Below, one piece after another: positions 1-8,100 of a stretch of DNA of 51,712 nt (position 1 is its first letter; each line of letters opens with the position of its first letter). A program made the translations under genes and the position numbers. This DNA is from Bdellovibrionia bacterium. Its GTDB lineage: Bacteria > Bdellovibrionota > Bdellovibrionia > Bdellovibrionales > JAUICD01. The stretch covers positions 1 to 51,712 of the forward strand of contig JAUICD010000019.1 in NCBI GenBank assembly GCA_030427965.1. The letters are read 5' to 3'. Under the pieces are notes generated by a model. The model was not told where the DNA came from. It did not search any database and saw nothing but the letters and a program-made list of their open reading frames with translations.

Positions 1-81
1 CGAACTCTGAAAACTTCTTTTTTCATAAATTCATTTACATAAGCGTTGAATTTCGTAAACTTTTGAGTAAGAGGTGAGAAA

Positions 82-435
82 GTGATCTACATCACAATTG
101 GTATCTTAGGTGTTCTTGGGGTTTTTTGTCGTTTTTTCTTGGGGAATTTGAACTCATTTTTTGCAATTCCTATTGGAACTCTAACAGCCAATTTGATTGG
201 TTGCTTTTTGATTGGTTTTATTGCGACAACAAAGTGGGTGGATTCAAGTGAACATCGATTGATTCTTGCTGTTGGGTTTTTGGGAGCACTAACAACTCTG
301 TCGGGGGTTATGCTTGAGATGCTAAAGATGCTTGATGCTTCACGGTGGGGAGCGCTTCTGATCTACTTTTTATTAACCAATTTGGGTGGTCTAACTGTCT
401 GTTATTTGGGGCGTACGTGTGCAGAACGTTTCTAA
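82..435 (+). CDS. crcB: CrcB/FluC-type fluoride exporter
   Basis: A 117-aa hydrophobic protein with four predicted membrane segments, the usual size of the CrcB/FluC family, whose dimers export fluoride across the inner membrane. Visible family signs are the early Gly-rich helix with an Arg (GVFCRFFLG), the GTLTANLIGCFLIGF segment matching the family GTLxxNxxGsfllG pattern, and GFLGALTTLSG where the family normally has GxxGgxTTFSTF. The Phe-box is therefore altered (TTLSGV), so this is a divergent member and transport is inferred. The start is GTG, with GAGGTGAG (71-78) just upstream. The 81 bases upstream in the window show no fluoride riboswitch consensus. Confidence 0.8.
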   Translation: MIYITIGILGVLGVFCRFFLGNLNSFFAIPIGTLTANLIGCFLIGFIATTKWVDSSEHRLILAVGFLGALTTLSGVMLEMLKMLDASRWGALLIYFLLTNLGGLTVCYLGRTCAERF

Positions 436-607
436 TTGCAATTTTTACACAACGTACCATTGTTGCCTCTATGAGAATTTTTAATGGGTTCCATTGAAAA
501 ATTGGTCACACCATGTTATAACTGAGTTGTTATTTCATCGTGAGGGCGAGAAGTAGCAATAGGGGTCACACAGCGAGTTGCTGATTTTACTTGGATAGGA
601 GGAGTTG

Positions 608-1045
608 GTGGAAAATACACCTCAGATGAATGTTGCGGTTAAACCTTGGGATAAGAAAAACCCTTGGGATGTTGAAAGAGATGATCAAGAGAGATGGCGC
701 CATGAGAATATCCTCGCCCTTGAAGAAGTCGATTACCCTCAATTCACTTTAGCAAAGAACAAAGCTCGATTTTTGAGAATGGTGAACTGGTATAAGAGTA
801 AGCAAGAGTGGCTTGAAGTTGCTCCGCTTAGTGGTGTTCTTAAAACCTTTAAGACCCAATCAAAAGAACTTGAAGGAATCCGCTCCAATAAACTGGATTA
901 TGAAATGGAGCTGGAGATGGGAACACTCACTCCTTCACAACAGTCTTATCGACGTGATGAACTCAAGATGTGTGAAGTTCACGAGAAGATGGCTGTAAGT
1001 CTGATTGCACGTATGCAGGCCAAGATAAAATCTGGTAGGCGTTAA
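608..1045 (+). CDS. hypothetical charged cytoplasmic protein
   Basis: A 145-aa protein of unknown function. It has no signal peptide or membrane segment, is rich in Lys, Glu and Trp, and has an N-terminal KPWDKKNPWDVERDD stretch. The rest looks helical, with LxxxxKARFLRM and KAKIKS-like amphipathic patches. A strong SD, AGGAGG (597-602), sits 5 nt before GTG 608; an in-frame TTG at 605 is too close to it. The gene stands alone between crcB and a convergent PilZ gene. I recognise no family. Confidence 0.65.
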   Translation: MENTPQMNVAVKPWDKKNPWDVERDDQERWRHENILALEEVDYPQFTLAKNKARFLRMVNWYKSKQEWLEVAPLSGVLKTFKTQSKELEGIRSNKLDYEMELEMGTLTPSQQSYRRDELKMCEVHEKMAVSLIARMQAKIKSGRR

Positions 1046-1083
1046 AAATAAAATATTAGGATTGCTGCACCCTTTGTGTTGTG

Positions 1084-1103
1084 TTCAAACGAGGGTGTTT
1101 GAA
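1084..1103. terminator. candidate hairpin terminator between convergent genes
   Basis: A perfect 7-bp stem TTCAAAC/GTTTGAA with loop GAGGGT lies between the plus-strand gene ending at 1045 and the minus-strand PilZ gene ending at 1109. The U-run after it (ACTTTCTATT) is weak, so intrinsic termination is uncertain. Confidence 0.35.
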
Positions 1104-1108
1104 ACTTT

Positions 1109-1654
1109 CTATTCACCAATCAATATCTTAACAGTTCGAATAAATGCTTCCAAAACTGGTGCGCGATCTGAACTGAGTGCAAGTCCAATGAGTATTGGCC
1201 CACCTAAAAGAAATGCAACCCATGCAGCCTTCTTTGCATGCGCTTTGACAATTTCAGTTTTGGGAATATCAGGACGAATTCTCTTTTCTTGACGTTCAAA
1301 GAGTTCGATTTCAATTTTTTCTCTCAGCCTTTCTTGGTATATGAGCGGAAGGTCTTTGAACTCAATTCCAAGATGCACAGAGTTTTTGTCACAAACAGAA
1401 CGCACAACAAGTCCATGGCAGTCTATGCTTTCTTGACCAAGTGGACTTAATGTAAATTGTAAGGATTCTCCAACAGAAATTTTAGGTGCTTGAGAAGATT
1501 GAAATGTCATGCCAAACCCAGAAGCTGAAATATCCCTCATCTCTCCAAAGAACGAAACTTGCTTTGTCGGACATGAAACTGAGACTTCGGGACGGTTTTC
1601 AGTTACGAAATCCAATCTTGGAAAAATTCGTCGCTCAATTATAGGTGTAGGCAT
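1109..1654 (-). CDS. PilZ domain protein with C-terminal membrane anchor
   Basis: A 181-aa protein. The N-terminal ERRIFPRLDF matches the RxxxR c-di-GMP-binding switch of PilZ domains, and DISASGFGM matches the second PilZ motif (D/NxSxxG). GIEFKDL, around residue 100, is the usual end strand. A charged linker (ERQEKRIRPDIPKTEIVKAHAKK) follows, then one hydrophobic helix near residues 146-162 and a short tail. The architecture suggests a c-di-GMP sensor held at the inner membrane. The SD GGAG lies 7 nt before ATG 1654. The downstream pathway cannot be told from the neighbours. Confidence 0.85.
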   Translation of the reverse strand: MPTPIIERRIFPRLDFVTENRPEVSVSCPTKQVSFFGEMRDISASGFGMTFQSSQAPKISVGESLQFTLSPLGQESIDCHGLVVRSVCDKNSVHLGIEFKDLPLIYQERLREKIEIELFERQEKRIRPDIPKTEIVKAHAKKAAWVAFLLGGPILIGLALSSDRAPVLEAFIRTVKILIGE

Positions 1655-1732
1655 TTGATTACTCCGTCTAGACTTTAGTTCGGATAGTCATTCATTGAAC
1701 TTTAGTGGAAACCGTATAAATACACGGACTTA

Positions 1733-2509
1733 ATGAAATCGTTTAAATTTTGTTCAATAGATTTTGTATCCATAATGATACAGTCTTTCTCTTCATATCG
1801 GTTAATTGAATGGGTCCATTGGTTTGTATTTTTGCTGATGTTGAATGCCTCTGTTTGTCTTGTCGAGGCAAATACAGATGAACCAGAAGTGAGTGTTGGT
1901 GAGCATTTGAGCAAACCCATTACTGAAGGGTTTGATACCAAGGGCGTTTGGATTGTTGGAACTGGAGTTGTTGTAACTTTGCTTACGCAGCAATTGGATG
2001 GTGCGGCTTTTGATCTGACCTCTGACAACCAGATAATGAACAAAGACATGAGTCACGTGGGTGATATATTGGGAACGGGAATTCCTGGCATTACAATTGT
2101 AGCTCTACAGTTTTTGGTGGGTGATAAAAATGAAGGATGGGCTCATCTTGAAACTCTGACCTGGACGACACTGAGTACATTCACATTGAAATATATAAAT
2201 CAAAGAGAACGCCCCAATAGTAAGAATCGACACTCAATGCCTTCTGGGCACACCTCAACAATGTTTGCGACCGCAACTTCACTCACTTATAGCTATGGGG
2301 CTGATATTGGTGTCCCTGCATACTTGCTGGCAACGCTAACGGCGATTTCTAGAATGAGCGACAATGCCCATTGGTTGAGTGATACAGCTGCTGGGGCCTT
2401 TATTGGGATCTTTTGGGGACGAGCTGTGGCCAAGCATCATATTTCAATAGCCCCAGAGGTGGATTTTGCTCAATCTTCATTCTCTTTGAATTGCCGTTTC
2501 AAATTCTAA
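1733..2509 (+). CDS. PAP2-family phosphatase
   Basis: A type 2 phosphatidic acid phosphatase superfamily protein, 258 aa. All three phosphatase motifs are present in order: KYINQRERPN (KX6RP), PSGHT, and SRMSDNAHWLSD (SRX5HX3D) with the catalytic His. The family removes phosphate from lipid phosphates or undecaprenyl diphosphate on the outer face of the inner membrane; the substrate here is unknown. The N-terminus is signal-like, with a hydrophobic run ending at SVCLVEA. Neither ATG 1733 nor the in-frame ATG 1775 has a clear SD. A TATAAA at 1715-1720 would leave almost no leader for 1733, so 1775 may be the real start. Confidence 0.85.
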   Translation: MKSFKFCSIDFVSIMIQSFSSYRLIEWVHWFVFLLMLNASVCLVEANTDEPEVSVGEHLSKPITEGFDTKGVWIVGTGVVVTLLTQQLDGAAFDLTSDNQIMNKDMSHVGDILGTGIPGITIVALQFLVGDKNEGWAHLETLTWTTLSTFTLKYINQRERPNSKNRHSMPSGHTSTMFATATSLTYSYGADIGVPAYLLATLTAISRMSDNAHWLSDTAAGAFIGIFWGRAVAKHHISIAPEVDFAQSSFSLNCRFKF

Positions 2510-2687
2510 CATCTCAAGTCCTAAGTCCTAAAGAGACTGTATCAGTACGATTCATATTAAAGAAAGTGGTGTAAATATAGGGGGTTATAAAAGAGGCAAA
2601 TTTTTCCTAATCATCTCAGAACGATGCGCCGATAGGTTTTTTGATGATTGAACGTATTCTTATAAGTCAGTTTTTAGGAGGCAATAG

Positions 2688-3101
2688 ATGGCACGTTCTG
2701 TAGTATACGTTGTGAGCGATGATCCGATGGCGGTTCAGAGGGCTCGTAACTGGGCAAATGAAAATGGGTACACTTTTCAAGCATTCAATTGTTCACAGTG
2801 GAACAATGGAATTGAAAATAGCCAATTTCGAAATCAATTAAAAAATGGTCACGTCAGTTCAACGAATGTGACAACTGGGCAGGTTCTTCAGTTTCCGAGC
2901 CAACAGGCAAACAATCAAAAAGTCATGTCAATGAATGAGATTGAGAGTATGGCAATACAAAATGCCATTCATGAGTACAAAGGAAATCTGACTGAAGCAG
3001 CAAAAGCGTTGGGAATTGGGCGAGCAACACTTTACAGAAAAGTGAAGCAGTACAATATCGATCCATCGGCTGCTAGAAATAGAACTCCTAAAGCGGCTTA
3101 A
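2688..3101 (+). CDS. small DNA-binding protein with Fis/NtrC-type helix-turn-helix
   Basis: A 137-aa protein. Residues about 83-125 form a Fis-type HTH (MAIQNAIHEYKGNLTEAAKA then LGIGRATLYRKVKQYNI), the domain that ends sigma-54 activators and the Fis protein. The first 80 residues have no AAA+ module and are not a recognisable receiver; they include a Gln/Asn-rich linker (FPSQQANNQ). A basic tail (SAARNRTPKAA) follows the HTH. A strong SD, AGGAGG (2676-2681), precedes ATG 2688, suggesting abundant expression. It could be a nucleoid or Fis-like regulator or a decayed sigma-54 activator. Confidence 0.75.
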   Translation: MARSVVYVVSDDPMAVQRARNWANENGYTFQAFNCSQWNNGIENSQFRNQLKNGHVSSTNVTTGQVLQFPSQQANNQKVMSMNEIESMAIQNAIHEYKGNLTEAAKALGIGRATLYRKVKQYNIDPSAARNRTPKAA

Positions 3102-3110
3102 TATGTTGTA

Positions 3111-3134
3111 AGCTGTAGACATATGTTTGCAGCT
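3111..3134. promoter_or_regulatory. 24-bp imperfect palindrome spanning a start codon
   Basis: From AGCTG (3111) to CAGCT (3134) the two halves are reverse complements apart from two symmetric position pairs, which become G-U pairs in RNA. The centre ACATATGT holds the ATG (3123) of the next gene. It could be an operator or an mRNA hairpin that hides the start codon. No U-tract follows, so it is not an intrinsic terminator. Confidence 0.45.
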
Positions 3135-4268
3135 ACGTGCCTTAGCCGAAGAAAGCAGGGTCAATGGTTATTGGCCCTTTTTCTTTTCTTTTTTTCAGTA
3201 CCTTCTTTATCAAAAGATTATAGATTTGTAAGTGCCTTAGATCAATTCACTCTGTCATTGACGGGGGATCATTATTTTATTGAAGATCAAAAGGCCGATT
3301 CTTACGAGATTCAGAGAATCCAAATGCTTTTTAGATCTGGGAACAAAACAAAGTGCCCTGATAAGCTCCCCAATCCACAAGTGGTTGTCTTTGAAGAAGA
3401 ACCCGAGAGTCAAACCCGTTTCGAGCTTTTTCCAAAAGAAAACATTATGCGTTCTGGTGGTAGATGTCAGATTTATCGTGATAGAGAGCTTCTGAATTTT
3501 CCACTACATCGAGTTTGGTTTTTGGGGAGTCAAAAATTGTCGATACCGATTAGAAAAAAAATTCAGATCATTGCAGATGAATATCAGTTTCACTTTCATT
3601 TCAACAAATTATGGAGATCTGTGGATGATACGGTTTTTCCGAATACAGCATTTTTAAAAGTCTTCTTAAGAGAACTCTCTTCTTTTAATGTGGTGGGGCG
3701 ATGGGGGATGGATGCTATAAAGTCATGGCATTTGACTGTGAAAAATGAGAAAGGAAGAAGTTATCAGTTCTATGAGCTTTACAATGGTAAAATTGGAGTT
3801 CAGTTTCCAGGAAAACAGTGGCTTGTTGAAACAACAGGGATTCATGTTGCAAGGAACATCCCCCAAAAGAAATGGATTTCTCCTTTTTCAGGTGACCTCA
3901 GGGTGATTGTAAATGAGAAAGCCCCACTTTCAGAAAGAGTTCGTAGATTGAGAAATCTGAAAAGACATGGGCTCAAAGAAGTTGAAATTATATCTCGCTC
4001 AATCTTAAGTGACAAATCCTCCAATCAGGTTTTGATGATGGAAGCTTCTGATATTTTGATTAAAAACTCCACCCTCACAAACTTAAAAGCATTGGTGGAC
4101 TCCTTGGTTTCAAAACATTCAGATTTGGTTTTGAAAAAAAGAGTGATTCGACACTTGAGATCGATTCACCCTGCTGGTGAAACAATCTCAAATCGTGCGA
4201 ATTCAATGGAAATTGAGAAAGTACTCCGTTCATGGAAAAACTGGTGGAACACCTATAAAGATCAATGA
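3123..4268 (+). CDS. secreted/periplasmic protein of unknown function
   Basis: A 381-aa protein with a signal peptide: basic RRKQGQ, then a Leu/Phe-rich core, then VPSLSKDY. The mature part is mixed alpha/beta with many aromatic residues and two early Cys (KTKC, GGRC) that could pair. The last 110 residues look like short helical repeats (LSERVRRLRNLKRHGL; ALVDSLVSKHSDLVLKKRVIRHLRSI), suggesting a HEAT-like end. I recognise no family. It lies 21 bp after the Fis-like gene, and its start codon sits inside a palindrome. Confidence 0.65.
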   Translation: MFAATCLSRRKQGQWLLALFLFFFSVPSLSKDYRFVSALDQFTLSLTGDHYFIEDQKADSYEIQRIQMLFRSGNKTKCPDKLPNPQVVVFEEEPESQTRFELFPKENIMRSGGRCQIYRDRELLNFPLHRVWFLGSQKLSIPIRKKIQIIADEYQFHFHFNKLWRSVDDTVFPNTAFLKVFLRELSSFNVVGRWGMDAIKSWHLTVKNEKGRSYQFYELYNGKIGVQFPGKQWLVETTGIHVARNIPQKKWISPFSGDLRVIVNEKAPLSERVRRLRNLKRHGLKEVEIISRSILSDKSSNQVLMMEASDILIKNSTLTNLKALVDSLVSKHSDLVLKKRVIRHLRSIHPAGETISNRANSMEIEKVLRSWKNWWNTYKDQ

Positions 4269-4269
4269 A

Positions 4270-4911
4270 TCATTGAGCTTTAAGTGTCAGTGAAATCAAG
4301 CGACCATCGACATCTGAGAGAGCTGTTACTTTTCCAACAGATTTTTCTTTGGAATCTAGAAGCGTATAGGTTTCAGATTTTTTTAACCCAACCTTAACTT
4401 CACTTTGTTTGATGACATTTGCAAACTGAACAGTCCATATGTTTTTATTACTCGAGATAAACGATTCGAGATCTTCGATTCTTTTTAGATGAGTTTCTGA
4501 ATTGGCCTTTATGTGGCTAATTCGGCCAGCAATAGTGTTGAGCGCATATTTACCTGACAGTGTCCCATATTGAAACTGATCTAGATCTGTTGGTTCTTCA
4601 CCAACAGATGATGTTGCTCCAAATGATTTGCTTGCAAGATCTCGTAAAACCTCAGGGCTTAGTTTTGGCTCTTCAGTGGGGTTATTGTAAATTCCGTTAA
4701 CAGATGCGACTCCGCGTCCATTTGGTGAGATTTGAGTGGCACCCATGAAGGCTCCGTTGATCATCGGGACGATAAATAAAACTGAAGCCAGGCTTGCAGC
4801 AGCCGTGAACTTTCTAAGATCCATAGCACTAAAGTGATGTGTCCACTTTGCGTGTTTGGGAATTGGAAACTTGATTATATTTGATTGATTTTGCCCTTCA
4901 ACTTTATCCAT
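4270..4911 (-). CDS. single-pass membrane protein of unknown function
   Basis: A protein of 213 aa from the ATG at 4911, which has GGAGG 5 nt upstream; a slightly longer in-frame start at 4929 lacks an SD. The cytoplasmic N-terminus is about 35 residues and ends in FSAMDLRKFTAA. A membrane helix (SLASVLFIVPMINGAFM) and a periplasmic part follow. The periplasmic region has a helical stretch (RISHIKANSETHLKRIEDLESFI) and a C-terminal beta-rich part with LKKSETYTLL and KSVGKVTAL. No family is recognised. It is convergent with the preceding gene, 1 bp apart. Confidence 0.6.
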   Translation of the reverse strand: MDKVEGQNQSNIIKFPIPKHAKWTHHFSAMDLRKFTAAASLASVLFIVPMINGAFMGATQISPNGRGVASVNGIYNNPTEEPKLSPEVLRDLASKSFGATSSVGEEPTDLDQFQYGTLSGKYALNTIAGRISHIKANSETHLKRIEDLESFISSNKNIWTVQFANVIKQSEVKVGLKKSETYTLLDSKEKSVGKVTALSDVDGRLISLTLKAQ

Positions 4912-4999
4912 CTCTATCCTCCAGTACACCTCTTTGTAGTGCGAATCCTGTGCCTGATAAGCCCTAAATGGCTTTGATCTCAGTGTTATCTATTAAACA

Positions 5000-5020
5000 G
5001 GTGTCTACAGATGAGACACC
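5000..5020. promoter_or_regulatory. perfect inverted repeat in a divergent promoter region
   Basis: GGTGTCT and AGACACC form 7-bp arms around a 7-nt centre (5007-5013). The site lies between divergently transcribed genes starting at 4911 (minus) and 5178 (plus). No U-run follows, so an operator is likelier than a terminator. Confidence 0.35.
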
Positions 5021-5177
5021 AGAGGGGGTAAATATCAATAGTGGATAAGTGTTCAGTATCGGAATCTGTTGCTGTTTTGGTTTCTGTTACCGCCCCTGTC
5101 AAATCCAAGGTCTAGTTTTTGGGATAAATGTCCAGATGGCCAAAAGGTCAGCCCTACTTTGGCCGATGGGCTTTTGT

Positions 5178-7070
5178 ATGGATAACGACCTACAAGAACC
5201 CAATAAAATGAGTCACAGTGAACTCACTCAAAGAGTTGCACATCCTGTAGATCGTGTGGCTGCAGCTCTTGTGGATATTTGTTTTGTTTCAGTTCTATTC
5301 ACGCTGACTTTTGCGCCATTTCAAAAACAACTCCTTATATATGAACTTACGGAAAGAGAAGAGATGTTTGTGCTCTATTCCGTTTTTGCATTGATGGCCT
5401 TAATTGCTGTTGGTTTGGTATATCAATTTGCCTTTACTTTCTTCAAAGGGGCTACACCTGGTAAATTGCTTTTTGGTCTTAGAGTTGTCGACTTTTGGAA
5501 CGGAGAGAACCCTCCAGTTGGTCACAGTGCTCTACGAAGTATTGTTTGGTGGATTGATTGTGGGTTGCTATTTATTCCGCACTTAGCCATTCTTTCTCAT
5601 CGCCATAGAAGAGCCATGCATGACCGTTTGGCAGATACAGTTGTTGTTTCAGTTAAAGGAAGGTATTCCCAAGGGGGCTCGACAACTGAAGCCTTAATGG
5701 CAAAGTCACTGACAGCTCTTGTCGGTGGGGTAACTGCTGCAATTTTTGTTTCAATCGGATTTCAGTTTTTCTCAAATTATGGCGAGGGACGCACGCTTTT
5801 TGAAGCACTCAATCAAAACGACTGGTCTTGCCAGGAAGTAACAAAAGCTGAACGGAAATGGCCGACCACTGAATCGAGACTTGCTATTGCACTCACTTTG
5901 CATGGAGCAAGTTTGATTGATGATGAATGTCTTGATAAGGAATCTCGTCTGGCCATTAAAGACAAATCTGAGGAGGGATTGGCTTATCTTTCACGAGCCT
6001 TTGTTACCTCAGGAAATGCCGACCTTTCAGATTCTTATTTGGAGAAGGCATGTGAATTGAACTCTAGTAGTGAAGCTTGTTTTTTCTCTAAGCTCGTTTT
6101 TATGTGGACGGAAAGAAAATGGAATCAAGCAACAGATGGGTTTGTTGAAATCTTAGAAAATAGCTCTGTCTTTGTAAAAGTATGGGCTGTCAAACATTTT
6201 GAACGCATACATGACTATGAAACAGAAATCACATTATTAGATGAGCTCTGGCAGTATCGACCACTGCACAACTTTGTGAATTCACACAAGGTTGCGGCTT
6301 ATTGGGGGCAACAAAAAACTGAAGAGGCTAGAGTTGCATTTCAAACCGTATTGCCATCATTGTCAGAAGATGAACAGATTGGGTTGTCTGGGTGGTTTTG
6401 TTATCAGGAGTTAAAGAATAAATGTAGCAAAGAGGTCTTGAGGGACTGTCAGCCATTCAAACAGTTTGTGGCTGAACAGGGAAGTTTATTAGAGGGGGAT
6501 CTATTTGCTCTTGCTCACATCAACTACAATGAATGTGCACACGGAGAGTCCGTTGACTATCTGACTCTCACTGAAGAAATGGCATCCTTTTCTGCAATTG
6601 AACTTGTATACAGTGCAAGAATGATAAAAGAAGGGAATTTAACAGAGGCTCAAAAGTCTCTTTATTCTATTTTGGAATCCACGAGTAAAAAAGATTTGAT
6701 CCATCAAGAAGCGGCAGAGCGACTTGTGGACTCTATGACAAATGCCTCAGAACTTGATGAGTTTGTTAAGGAGTGGAAATCTGGAGATTCGAAATCCTGG
6801 GGATGGACTTTTATTGGTCGCAAGGTATTTGAAAAGTATCTGGCTTTAAATAAAAAGGAAGATGCATTGGAGATAGGTCGAGTTCTATTTGAAGTGGATT
6901 ATCACAACAAGAGACTGAAACAGGAACTTGCGATCCTCAATTATGATATTGGAAATAAGTCCGATGCTTGGGATCTGATCAAGGAAAAGCCTTCCGGAAG
7001 GCTGCCAGCCTCGCAAAAGAGGTTTGAAAAAATCAAATCACACCTCTATAGAGAGTTTGGTGAAAAATGA
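5178..7070 (+). CDS. RDD-domain membrane protein with long TPR-like C-terminal region
   Basis: About 630 aa from ATG 5178. The in-frame extension up to GTG 5049 is Cys-rich, without an SD, and looks non-coding; ATG 5208 is another choice. The N-terminal third is an RDD domain: RVAHPVDRVAAALVDI (the Arg and Asp pairs that name the family), two membrane helices, GATPGKLLFGLRVVD, and HRHRRAMHDRLADTVVV. Another membrane helix (VGGVTAAIFVSIGFQFF) leads to about 400 residues of helical hairpins resembling TPR/Sel1 repeats (ACELNSSSEACFFSKLV and similar). RDD proteins are integral membrane proteins of mostly unknown role. Its stop overlaps the rhomboid start (ATGA), so the two are probably co-translated. 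Confidence 0.75.
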   Translation: MDNDLQEPNKMSHSELTQRVAHPVDRVAAALVDICFVSVLFTLTFAPFQKQLLIYELTEREEMFVLYSVFALMALIAVGLVYQFAFTFFKGATPGKLLFGLRVVDFWNGENPPVGHSALRSIVWWIDCGLLFIPHLAILSHRHRRAMHDRLADTVVVSVKGRYSQGGSTTEALMAKSLTALVGGVTAAIFVSIGFQFFSNYGEGRTLFEALNQNDWSCQEVTKAERKWPTTESRLAIALTLHGASLIDDECLDKESRLAIKDKSEEGLAYLSRAFVTSGNADLSDSYLEKACELNSSSEACFFSKLVFMWTERKWNQATDGFVEILENSSVFVKVWAVKHFERIHDYETEITLLDELWQYRPLHNFVNSHKVAAYWGQQKTEEARVAFQTVLPSLSEDEQIGLSGWFCYQELKNKCSKEVLRDCQPFKQFVAEQGSLLEGDLFALAHINYNECAHGESVDYLTLTEEMASFSAIELVYSARMIKEGNLTEAQKSLYSILESTSKKDLIHQEAAERLVDSMTNASELDEFVKEWKSGDSKSWGWTFIGRKVFEKYLALNKKEDALEIGRVLFEVDYHNKRLKQELAILNYDIGNKSDAWDLIKEKPSGRLPASQKRFEKIKSHLYREFGEK

Positions 7071-8038
7071 TTCTTCCTTTTCTAGATGGAATTCCAAAAT
7101 TTCTTCTAGCACCTGTGACATGGGTTTTGGTACTCATGAATCTGATTGCCTACGTTTACTTTCATCCCAATCAAGCTATTACAAGAAGTTCGACAGAGCG
7201 TTATTTAGAGAACAAAGATCTTATGTCAGCACAAGGTCGTATTTATTCGGATTTTGTTTTAAGCCAGTCCGGTAAATATTCAGGATACCTTGTAGATGTT
7301 GCGGCTCTTGCCAATTTGGGACGCAAAGAAAAGATTGAACTTATGGGGTATCTTGCTTTACGAGATAATTTTTTTATAAAGAAGAGCCGAATTGAAGATT
7401 ACTCAGGTGATGTTGTCGAGTACGCCTACTGGCGTAAGCACATTGATGAGTATTCAGAAGTACAAGAGCTAAGTCCCGGGTCGCTTTTTGGTATGATCTC
7501 TAGCAAATCTGAGATTTATCGATGGATTTCTTATCAATTCATTCATGGGAGTTTCTTGCATATTTTTTCAAATATGTGGTTTCTGATTATTTTTGGTGGC
7601 TTTTTAGAAAAACGCATTGGGAGTTTGAGATTTCTAGGAGCTTATCTTCTAAGTGGTGTGGTGGCTGCAATTGCAGTGAATTACATGTCCGGGTTTACAG
7701 GGCGACCACTGGTTGGCGCCAGTGGTTCAATCATGGGACTTGTGGGAATTTTTGCTTCATTTAGTTTAACTTATCCTCATCGCTTTTTATTCTGGATTTT
7801 TCCTAAACGAGGATTTTGGGGTTTTATCTTTCTACCTGCCTGGGTCTCTATTGGTATTCTCTTTCTTTTGGATATTGCAGGATATTTAGGAACAGTAGCA
7901 GAGTTCGGAGCTGTTGCACATTCTGCCCACATAGGAGGAGTCCTCATCGGGTATGCAATAGGAACTTTATTTTTAAAAAAATATCGCCTTTCCACTCTCC
8001 CAACGGAGAACAGAGCTCCTCAAGTTCAAACAATTTAA
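7067..8038 (+). CDS. rhomboid family intramembrane serine protease
   Basis: A 323-aa polytopic protein. The catalytic dyad is visible: GASG with Ser219, and AHIGG with His288. HIFSNMWFLIIFGGFLEKRIG matches the rhomboid HxxxNxxxL...E..G segment that forms the L1 loop and second helix. Residues about 30-155 form an unusually large insert between the first membrane helix and the core. Rhomboids cut substrates inside the membrane. The ATGA overlap with the RDD-repeat gene suggests the two work together, perhaps with the repeat protein presenting or controlling substrates; that is inference. Confidence 0.9.
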   Translation: MILPFLDGIPKFLLAPVTWVLVLMNLIAYVYFHPNQAITRSSTERYLENKDLMSAQGRIYSDFVLSQSGKYSGYLVDVAALANLGRKEKIELMGYLALRDNFFIKKSRIEDYSGDVVEYAYWRKHIDEYSEVQELSPGSLFGMISSKSEIYRWISYQFIHGSFLHIFSNMWFLIIFGGFLEKRIGSLRFLGAYLLSGVVAAIAVNYMSGFTGRPLVGASGSIMGLVGIFASFSLTYPHRFLFWIFPKRGFWGFIFLPAWVSIGILFLLDIAGYLGTVAEFGAVAHSAHIGGVLIGYAIGTLFLKKYRLSTLPTENRAPQVQTI

Positions 8039-8100
8039 GGATCAAGTTTCTTTACAGTTGAATAGCTGGCGCACGCGGTTTTGTTCTAAGTCCTCTTGAT

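Noticed and set aside
1..81. Possible fluoride riboswitch before crcB
   Set aside because: The leader visible here has no GGxGATG...pseudoknot pattern. The window begins only 81 bases upstream, so a riboswitch further away cannot be excluded.
5049..5177. 43-residue N-terminal extension of the RDD protein
   Set aside because: Its translation (FSIGICCCFGFCYRPC...) is not like a protein N-terminus, and no ribosome site precedes the GTG.
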